Positions 33,933-39,322 of a stretch of DNA of 39,322 nt are shown here, in pieces. The notes beneath the pieces were generated by a model. The model was not told the origin of the DNA. It saw only the letters and a program-made list of their open reading frames with translations, and did not search any database. Each line of letters starts with the position of its first letter. Within the stretch, counting starts at the first letter, position 1. The translations under genes were made by a program, and so were the position numbers. This DNA is from Fusobacteriaceae bacterium (GTDB lineage: Bacteria; Fusobacteriota; Fusobacteriia; Fusobacteriales; Fusobacteriaceae), in contig JAITPM010000088.1 in assembly GCA_031289425.1 (NCBI GenBank), positions 1-39,322 of the forward strand. The letters are read 5' to 3'.

Positions 33933-34544
33933 TTACTTGATAAGCTTTGATATCTCCCTAAACATTGGATGTGTTGCATCACTCATGAGCTCGAATAAAA
34001 TGCTCTCCACAGTAGTGATAACGACATCTGATGCGGACATGCGTGCTAATGCGCTATCATTGTCCTTATTATGTCTTGACGATACAGCATCTTCGGCAAG
34101 AAATACAGAGTATCCAAGATTAACCATATCCAATGCTGATTGTAAGACACAGACATGAGTTTCAACGCCACAGAGTATGATTTCTTTCTTTTGGGTTGAT
34201 TCCAATTCTTTTCGAAATGTCGTATCACCCATAATGCTAAAACTTGTCTTTTCAAAGAATGTAAAGTCTGAGTGATTTTCTGTTGCAATGGTAATATTTT
34301 TTGACGAATCATAGCTCCAGGTATCTATCAGAGAAGAAAGTGTCATACCCAGACCTTTTGTATATTGTTGAGTGTACAGAACATCAATACCTAAAATTTG
34401 GCTTCCCTTTACAAGTTTTTTACATGTATCAACCAGCGCTGATTTGTCCGACATGGCATTTACCAACTTTTCCTGCATGTCTATTACGATTAAAATAGCA
34501 TCCTCTACATGAAGCTTTTTAGATATTAAATTGTTTTTTGTCAT
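33933..34544 (-). CDS. Isochorismatase-family cysteine hydrolase
   Basis: 203 residues. Catalytic Asp in ILIVIDMQEKLV (D22), a lysine in the FFEKTSFS region, and the nucleophilic Cys in GVETHVCVLQSALDM, after the cis-peptide turn CGVET. This is the Asp-Lys-Cys triad of nicotinamidase/isochorismatase-like enzymes (YcaC/N-carbamoyl hydrolase group). The substrate is not predictable; amide or ureido compounds are typical of the family. AAAGGAGAAATAAA precedes the ATG. It follows argF by 88 bases with no terminator between, so it probably shares the arginine operon's transcript. That linkage makes a nitrogen- or arginine-related amide attractive (inference). Confidence 0.85.
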   Translation of the reverse strand: MTKNNLISKKLHVEDAILIVIDMQEKLVNAMSDKSALVDTCKKLVKGSQILGIDVLYTQQYTKGLGMTLSSLIDTWSYDSSKNITIATENHSDFTFFEKTSFSIMGDTTFRKELESTQKKEIILCGVETHVCVLQSALDMVNLGYSVFLAEDAVSSRHNKDNDSALARMSASDVVITTVESILFELMSDATHPMFREISKLIK

Positions 34545-34632
34545 TTTATTTCTCCTTTTGTTTATTTTGAAGTGTGCATTTAGAGCAAAGCTCCAATCTA
34601 TATTGCATTTTTTGATTAACTGATGATTGATG

Positions 34633-35547
34633 CTAATCTATTTTACCTAATAATTTAACAAGAACGGCTTTTTGTGCATGAATTCTATTTTCAGCCTCGT
34701 CAAATATTTCATCTGCATGTTCTTCAAAAACTTTATTTGTGATTTCCTCTTCTCTGTGAGCAGGAAGGCAATGTTGTACTATCGCATCTTTTTTGGCAAC
34801 AGATAGCACGTCATCATTGATTTGATATCCTTTGAAGATATCACGACGGTTTTTAGATTCTTCTTCTTGTCCCATAGAAGCCCATACATCTGTAATCAGC
34901 ACATCTGCATTTTTGGCAGCAGCAAAGACATCCTCAGTCATAGTGAATAATTCACCATATGATTTTAGCTCATTTACTATATCATCCTTTATTTGATATT
35001 GCTTTGGAGCTGCTAAAACAAATTTAATGCCTAATTTTACGCAACCATATGCCAATGAATTAGCCATGTTGTATCCATCCCCTATAAAGCATACTTTAAG
35101 TCCCTTGAAAGACCCTTTATATTCTCTGATGGTCATTAGATCAGCCAATACTTGGCAAGGGTGGGCATAATCTGTAAGACCGTTAATAATAGGGATACTT
35201 CCATAAGTTACCAAATCTTCCAAATCTTTTTGCGCATAAGTACGTATCATTATGCCATCCAAATATCTAGATAGAACTCTAGCAGTATCTTTAATAGGTT
35301 CACCTCTTCCCATCTGTAGATCAGATGCGCTTAATACTATAGCATTTCCGCCTAGTTCACCCATTCCTACTTCAAAAGATATTCTGGTTCTTGTAGAAGC
35401 TTTCTGGAAAATCATTCCCAAAGTTTTACCGAGTAAATATTGATGTGGAATTCCATGCTTTTTTTCATATTTCAATTGATCGGCCAAGTTTAATATATCT
35501 ATTATTTCATTTTCTGATAGATCAGCTATCTTTAATAAGTGTTTCAT
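34633..35547 (-). CDS. argF: Ornithine carbamoyltransferase
   Basis: 304 residues. Carbamoyl-phosphate binding STRTR in KASTRTRISFEVGM, HPCQ in DYAHPCQVLADL, ornithine-side DVWASMGQE and the catalytic HCLPAHREEE loop. The enzyme makes citrulline. The HCLP form and its place after argD favour the anabolic ArgF over catabolic ArcB or putrescine-type enzymes. The ATG overlaps the argD stop (ATGA at 35544-35547), with GGAGGT about 10 bases upstream, so the two are translationally coupled. argG and argH are not present here. Confidence 0.94.
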   Translation of the reverse strand: MKHLLKIADLSENEIIDILNLADQLKYEKKHGIPHQYLLGKTLGMIFQKASTRTRISFEVGMGELGGNAIVLSASDLQMGRGEPIKDTARVLSRYLDGIMIRTYAQKDLEDLVTYGSIPIINGLTDYAHPCQVLADLMTIREYKGSFKGLKVCFIGDGYNMANSLAYGCVKLGIKFVLAAPKQYQIKDDIVNELKSYGELFTMTEDVFAAAKNADVLITDVWASMGQEEESKNRRDIFKGYQINDDVLSVAKKDAIVQHCLPAHREEEITNKVFEEHADEIFDEAENRIHAQKAVLVKLLGKID

Positions 35548-36716
35548 TTATCTATTACCTCCTTTAATATGTTTAATCCGATTTCTAATGTTTTTCTATC
35601 AATGTTAAGAGGTGGTAATAGTCTAATTTTTTCTTTTGCAGTCAGAACAAGTAATCTTTTATTTATACATTCTTTTAGAACTTCTTTTGCATCTTTTTTC
35701 TTGAGTTCTATTCCAATCATGAGTCCCATTCCGGTTATATCTTTGACATTTTTACAATCACCCAAAACACTATAGATAATCTTTTCTTTTTCTTTTACTT
35801 CTTTTAAAAAATTCTCATCCAATCTGGAAAAAATACTTAATGCACCAGCAGCAGCAATAGGATTACCACCGAATGTACTTCCGTGAGCTCCATAATCAAA
35901 GGTGTTTTTGCATTTTTCACCAATTATTACGGCTCCAAATGGAAGACCGCCGGCAAGACCTTTAGCTGTAGTCACTATATCCGGTTTTATACCATAGGCC
36001 ATATACGAATATAGATAACCTGTTCTTCCATTTCCTGTTTGTACTTCATCTACAATGAGCAAAATATCATTTTTTTCACAGATTTCTGCTATTTCTTTTA
36101 TATATTTCGTATCAAGAGGAACTACCCCTCCTTCTCCCTGCACTAGTTCTATCATTATGGCACAAGTTTTTTTAGATAATTGTTTTTTCAAATCTTCTGT
36201 ATCATTGGGTTTTGCGTATTTAAACCCGTCTAAAAAAGGTCCAAAATATTTATGGAAAGAGTCTTGACCTGTGGCTGTTAGAGTTGCGATAGTACGGCCA
36301 TGAAAACTATTTACGAGAGTAATAATTTCGAATCTCTTGTCACCATATTTATCAAAGGAGTATTTTCTAGCACATTTTATTGCTCCTTCATTTGCCTCAG
36401 CTCCACTGTTTGCAAAAAAAACTTTGTCCATCTCAACTTTTTCACAGATCATTTTGGCCAATTTTGTCTGTGGTAAGGTATAATATAAATTTGATATGTG
36501 AGATAATGTTTTGACTTGTCGGATGACAGCACTTTGCCATTTTTTATCACAGGCCCCGAATGAATTAACTCCTATTCCACTTGTAAAATCAATATATTCA
36601 TTTCCATCTGTATCATATAAAAGTGATCCGTTTCCCTTTTCAATTGCTACATCAAATCTTGCATATGTGTTTGCAATGTTGCTATTGTCTAATTTTTTTA
36701 CGAATTCAAACTTCAT
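35544..36716 (-). CDS. argD: Acetylornithine aminotransferase
   Basis: 390 residues, a class III PLP aminotransferase. Motifs: YIDFTSGIGVNSFGACD, FANSGAEANEGAIKCARKY, FHGRTIATLTATGQ, VDEVQTGNGRTG and the PLP lysine in TTAKGLAGGLPFGA. It converts N-acetylglutamate semialdehyde to N-acetylornithine, fitting its place between argB and argF. AAGGGGGATAATA precedes the ATG. The 136-base gap to argB is larger than the others in this operon. It holds no terminator, only small AT-rich inverted repeats. Confidence 0.93.
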   Translation of the reverse strand: MKFEFVKKLDNSNIANTYARFDVAIEKGNGSLLYDTDGNEYIDFTSGIGVNSFGACDKKWQSAVIRQVKTLSHISNLYYTLPQTKLAKMICEKVEMDKVFFANSGAEANEGAIKCARKYSFDKYGDKRFEIITLVNSFHGRTIATLTATGQDSFHKYFGPFLDGFKYAKPNDTEDLKKQLSKKTCAIMIELVQGEGGVVPLDTKYIKEIAEICEKNDILLIVDEVQTGNGRTGYLYSYMAYGIKPDIVTTAKGLAGGLPFGAVIIGEKCKNTFDYGAHGSTFGGNPIAAAGALSIFSRLDENFLKEVKEKEKIIYSVLGDCKNVKDITGMGLMIGIELKKKDAKEVLKECINKRLLVLTAKEKIRLLPPLNIDRKTLEIGLNILKEVIDK

Positions 36717-36852
36717 TATTATCCCCCTTGTAAGTTAAGTATTAGGTTTTGATACATTTATCCAATTTCTATCACATATTTTTCTAATATGTTAATCAAA
36801 ATATTGCTAATTTTCTGAACCCCCATTCTTATTATAAGCAATGTATCCGATA

Positions 36853-37707
36853 TTACACATTCACAAACATGGTACCGATACCACTATCACTCAGAACCTC
36901 AATCAATATAGCATGAGGAATTCTTCCGTCTATTATGAATGCTCTATCTACACCTTGTCTTACAGCATCTACGCAACAATTTATTTTCGGAATCATACCA
37001 CCACTTATTATTCCTTCTTTTATTAGAGCTTTTACATCTGATATGCGCACATAAGGAATAAGAGTGCTTTCATCATCTTTGTCTTTGAGCAATCCTTTTA
37101 CATCAGTCATTGCAATTAGGCTTTTTGCCTTTAGCGCACCAGCAATAGCACTAGCAGCAGTATCAGCATTTATATTATAAACATTGGCATTATCATCACA
37201 TGCTATGGTGGAAATCACAGGGATGTAACCTAAAGCTAAAGCATCCAATATAATTTTTGTATTTATATTAGTAATATCCCCTACTTGACCATATTTTTCT
37301 TCTAGTTTTTGGGCTATCAACATATGACCATCTATTCCTGATAGACCTATTGCTTTTCCTCCATTGGATTCTAATATATTGACAAGATCTTTGTTTGCTT
37401 TTCCGGCCAATATCATTTGGACTATATCCATAGTCTCATCATCAGTGACACGAAGCCCATCAATAAATACAGATTCTTTTCCGATTTTTTTTAACATTTG
37501 GGAGATTTCCGGACCTCCTCCATGGACCAAGACAACCTTTATCCCGATAGTGGTAAGTAGAATCAAATCTTTCATTACGGATTGCTTTAGTTCATTATTT
37601 AACATTGCATTCCCACCGTATTTTACGACAATAATTTCGTTTATATATTTTTTGATATAAGGTAGAGCTTCTATTAATATTTCTGCTTTTTCGTTGTCAT
37701 TTTTCAT
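36853..37707 (-). CDS. argB: Acetylglutamate kinase
   Basis: 284 residues. EIIVVKYGGNAM (phosphate-binding Lys), VLVHGGGPEISQMLKKIG, GKANKDLVNILESNGGKAIGLSG, INADTAASAIAGALKAKSLIAMTDVKGLL and GGMIPKINCCVDAV. It phosphorylates N-acetylglutamate, usually the committed and, in some species, arginine-inhibited step. I cannot judge arginine sensitivity by eye, although the N-terminal helix (EKAEILIEALPYIKKY) typical of hexameric, inhibitable kinases is present. GGAGG lies 9 bases before the ATG. It follows argC by about 35 bases. Confidence 0.94.
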   Translation of the reverse strand: MKNDNEKAEILIEALPYIKKYINEIIVVKYGGNAMLNNELKQSVMKDLILLTTIGIKVVLVHGGGPEISQMLKKIGKESVFIDGLRVTDDETMDIVQMILAGKANKDLVNILESNGGKAIGLSGIDGHMLIAQKLEEKYGQVGDITNINTKIILDALALGYIPVISTIACDDNANVYNINADTAASAIAGALKAKSLIAMTDVKGLLKDKDDESTLIPYVRISDVKALIKEGIISGGMIPKINCCVDAVRQGVDRAFIIDGRIPHAILIEVLSDSGIGTMFVNV

Positions 37708-37741
37708 TTTTTATTACCTCCATATTATATATATTTTAAAA

Positions 37742-38665
37742 TTATAAATCTAAACCTTTTGTTGATGAAAGCCCCAGAGCTATATTCATACACTCTATAG
37801 CGGCTCCACTGGCGCCTTTACCCAAATTATCAAATTGAGAATGGATAGTGATTCTATCATCGTTACCGCACACAAAAATTTTCATATAATCTTTTTTAGC
37901 CAAAATATTCGAGCTAAGCATTGTAGGTATATCCGGCAAATCAATTACTTTTATAAAATCTTGGTCTTTATAAAAATTTTTATAGATTTCATGGATATCC
38001 TTTAAAGAAATATTTTTTTTATTAATTATTCCCACAGTTACAAGCATTCCAGCATAATATGGAGCTACTATGGGTAGGAAAATAGGATCAGTTTCTAAGT
38101 TACAATGTTTTTTAATTTCCGGTAAATGCTTGTGTTTTTGGTTGAGACCATAAACCCGTGGAGCATCTAATTCTATAGTATGTGGGTTTTCATATTCAGC
38201 AATCATTTTTTTCCCACCACCAGAATATCCGGTTAGAGATGTGATTGTAAAGGGATAATTTTTTTCTACTATGTTATTGGATATAAGAGGAGCTATTATT
38301 GCAATGGAGCCACTGGCATGACAACCGGGAACACTTATTTTATTAAAGTTTTTAACTTTTTCTAAGTAATTTTTTGATAATTCGGGTAATCCATATGCCC
38401 AATCATCGTCGCATCTGAAAGCGGTAGAGGCATCAATAATTTTTGCTTTTGTGCCATTGGTAAGCTCAACGATTTCTTTTGAGGCATCATCAGGTAAGCA
38501 CAAGAAAGTTATATCGGATTCATTAATTTTTTTTACTCTTTCATTTTTATCTTTTCTAAGATCATCGCTTATTTCTAAAACGGTGATATCGTCCCGACTG
38601 CCAAAACGGTCAAGGATTCTAAGCCCAGTCGTTCCTTCTTTTCCATCAATAAAAACTTTAAACAT
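37742..38665 (-). CDS. argC: N-acetyl-gamma-glutamyl-phosphate reductase, short (type 2) form
   Basis: 307 residues. It begins FKVFIDGKEGTTGLRILDRF, has the catalytic Cys in VPGCHASG and a conserved HKHLPEI. The start 'VFIDG-x-GTTG' and the length of about 310 fit the less common type 2 ArgC, rather than the 340-residue form of Bacillus or E. coli. It reduces N-acetylglutamyl phosphate using NADPH. AGGAGG lies 7 bases before the ATG. It is the first gene of the operon, 154 bases after a small Arg-rich leader ORF and 35-70 bases after a hairpin with a T-rich tail. argJ or argA is absent from the window. Confidence 0.92.
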   Translation of the reverse strand: MFKVFIDGKEGTTGLRILDRFGSRDDITVLEISDDLRKDKNERVKKINESDITFLCLPDDASKEIVELTNGTKAKIIDASTAFRCDDDWAYGLPELSKNYLEKVKNFNKISVPGCHASGSIAIIAPLISNNIVEKNYPFTITSLTGYSGGGKKMIAEYENPHTIELDAPRVYGLNQKHKHLPEIKKHCNLETDPIFLPIVAPYYAGMLVTVGIINKKNISLKDIHEIYKNFYKDQDFIKVIDLPDIPTMLSSNILAKKDYMKIFVCGNDDRITIHSQFDNLGKGASGAAIECMNIALGLSSTKGLDL

Positions 38666-38689
38666 TTTAACCTCCTAAAATTTTGAATT

Positions 38690-38736
38690 TTATAAAATAA
38701 AAATCAGTGGGCATCTTTTTACAATGTACACTGACT
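38690..38736 (-). terminator. Candidate attenuator terminator before argC
   Basis: On the minus strand AGTCAGTG (38729-38736) pairs with CACTGATT (38702-38709), 8 pairs including one G-U, followed by TTTTTATTTTA. The loop is large (19 bases), so the stem is only moderate. It lies between the leader ORF and the argC ribosome-binding site. Confidence 0.45.
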
Positions 38737-38746
38737 GCATAACAAT

Positions 38747-38819
38747 ATATAATTTAATGAAAAAAATCATCAAAAGAACTAATAGCACATGAAAAAAGAA
38801 AGGAATTATTAAATTATAT
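38747..38819 (-). promoter_or_regulatory. Long-range 12-base-pair pairing in the arg leader RNA
   Basis: A perfect 12-base inverted repeat: 38808-38819 (directly at the leader ORF's stop codon) with 38747-38758, separated by 49 bases. A competing AT hairpin (38804-38810 with 38821-38827) uses the last leader codons and is followed by CCTTTCTTTTTT. The two structures exclude each other, as expected of an attenuator. Which one is anti-terminating is not settled. Confidence 0.45.
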
Positions 38820-38863
38820 CAATAATTGTATTTCCTCATCCTCAATCTTGCTAAAAATTGCAT
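38819..38863 (-). CDS. Arginine-rich leader peptide of the arg operon
   Basis: A 14-codon ORF reading MQFLARLRMRKYNY, with AGGAGGAA at 38868-38875, one of the best ribosome-binding sites in the window. Three of its residues are Arg (AGA, AGG, AGG at codons 6, 8 and 10), just before the region that forms competing RNA structures. It lies between a consensus promoter and argC. By analogy with classical amino-acid attenuation (his, trp, leu leaders), ribosome stalling at the Arg codons when charged arginyl-tRNA is scarce would change RNA folding and let transcription go on into argC. A translational arginine-sensing peptide is an alternative. The peptide is too short for homology; the evidence is site, codons, position and flanking structures. 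Confidence 0.7.
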   Translation of the reverse strand: MQFLARLRMRKYNY

Positions 38864-38916
38864 TTAATTCCTCCTGAAGTTATGTGTTAAAAATTAATTA
38901 TATTTTAATTTCCATG

Positions 38917-38944
38917 ATTATATCATATGAGGGAAAAATGTCAA
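38917..38944 (-). promoter_or_regulatory. Consensus promoter of the arg operon
   Basis: On the minus strand TTGACA (38939-38944), 16 bases, TATAAT (38917-38922), with TGA before it (extended -10): both hexamers perfect. A near-palindrome ATTAA-N7-TTAAT lies just downstream and could be a repressor site, but it does not clearly match an ARG box. The leader RNA to argC is about 245 bases. Confidence 0.8.
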
Positions 38945-39262
38945 CATTTTTTTTATAGATTTTAGATATTTTTTAAAAAAATAGTAAATTTTATTTCGAT
39001 AAGTGAGAAGTGCAATTTATGGAAATAGAGTTTATGGAAAAATAAAAAAAAATTTTCAAAAAAAGATAGACAAAATTAAATATATGTTATATACTCAAAT
39101 AAATTTGCCATTAGCAACACATAAAATATATCTAAATATAACATATAGAATTTTTATTGATTTAATCTATTGTGTCAATGATGAATGTCAGACATATTTA
39201 TATATAAATGATAATGGTATTGTTCATAAAATAATTTTATTTTTAATAATTGGAGGAATCTC
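38945..39262 (+). other. Gene-free AT-rich stretch
   Basis: About 320 bases between the arg promoter and the next gene on the plus strand. I see no convincing coding frame (a GTG-started frame of 91 codons has no ribosome-binding site), no structured RNA and no clear promoter hexamer pair, although several TATAAA-like words occur. It should contain the promoter of the following gene. Confidence 0.5.
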
Positions 39263-39322
39263 ATGGTTAAAAAAATAGTTATGCTTGTCATGTTTATTAT
39301 ATCTTTTTCGTTAATAGCCAGT
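39263..39322 (+). CDS. Start of an exported protein (truncated by window edge)
   Basis: Twenty codons are visible: MVKKIVMLVMFIISFSLIAS, a classic signal peptide (two lysines, then a hydrophobic core), possibly a lipoprotein signal if a Cys follows. GGAGG at 39252-39256 lies 6 bases before the ATG. Nothing can be said of the mature protein. Confidence 0.75.
   Translation, partial: MVKKIVMLVMFIISFSLIAS

Noticed and set aside
36717-36852. Possible 22-codon ORF and small inverted repeats between argB and argD
   Set aside because: No ribosome-binding site for the ORF, stems of 5-6 AT pairs without a T run. Probably just a longer spacer.
38660-38900. T-box or other known riboswitch before argC
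   Set aside because: No T-box antiterminator sequence (TGGNACCGCG) or specifier stem is present. The short Arg-codon ORF explains the region better.
39003-39278. GTG-started frame of 91 codons with a hydrophobic end
   Set aside because: No ribosome-binding site before the GTG, AT-driven residue composition, and it runs over the ribosome-binding site and start of the well-supported gene at 39263.

Overview
This window is strongly AT-rich bacterial chromosome, densely packed with genes. It carries mostly housekeeping and biosynthetic operons with a few accessory insertions. I saw no rRNA, tRNA, transposase, integrase, phage gene or CRISPR array. Three signs suggest a Fusobacteriota-like anaerobe: promoters with an extended -10 (TGN) element, an E. 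coli sigmaE-like ECF sigma system, and a PrmC with a doubled N-terminal domain. A low-GC Firmicute cannot be excluded from sequence alone. The lineage is inference; the gene calls rest on visible motifs.

Layout. 1-4928 (minus): ybeY (cut by the window edge), a PgpH/YqfF-type HD phosphohydrolase, and a DinG/XPD-type iron-sulfur helicase with a RadC-like JAMM domain fused to its N-terminus. 5237-5618: rpsT with its own promoter and terminator. 5669-9991: an accessory block made of a vWA protein, a Ser/Thr kinase and a PP2C phosphatase (a TerY-P-type triad without Ter genes), then a GC-rich palindrome and two small membrane proteins. 10006-11648: a redox operon with a TlpA-like thioredoxin, a 48-residue CXXC peptide and a polyferredoxin-type membrane protein. 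11714-17291: dnaX, a YybS-like membrane protein, rplI, dnaB and a U32 peptidase. 17454-24282: miaB, rho, a LysM/M23 endopeptidase, ispG, a small exported protein, then an ECF sigma factor with a putative anti-sigma and an exported helical protein. 24344-29411: prfA, prmC, queA, rsmD, xseB, ispA. 29474-33864: a CitMHS-type transporter divergent from a PrpR-type sigma54 activator, followed by an MBL-fold hydrolase. 33933-38944 (minus): argC-argB-argD-argF plus an isochorismatase-like hydrolase, led by a short Arg-rich leader ORF. 39263-end: the start of an exported protein.

How the parts connect. Two nearly identical sigmaE-type promoter elements (AACTT, 16 nt, GTCTAA) lie before the ECF sigma gene and before rho. 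This suggests that rho, the cell-wall endopeptidase and ispG belong to the sigma factor's own envelope-stress regulon. Two good -24/-12 sigma54 elements lie before the transporter and the MBL hydrolase, on either side of the only sigma54 activator in the window. That defines a self-contained regulon. The arg operon has a consensus promoter, a leader peptide MQFLARLRMRKYNY, and hairpins before argC, which is the architecture of transcription attenuation by arginine supply.

The best candidates for something not yet described are the arg leader attenuator, the JAMM-DinG fusion, the ECF-rho link, and the stand-alone vWA/kinase/PP2C triad with its membrane-protein neighbours.
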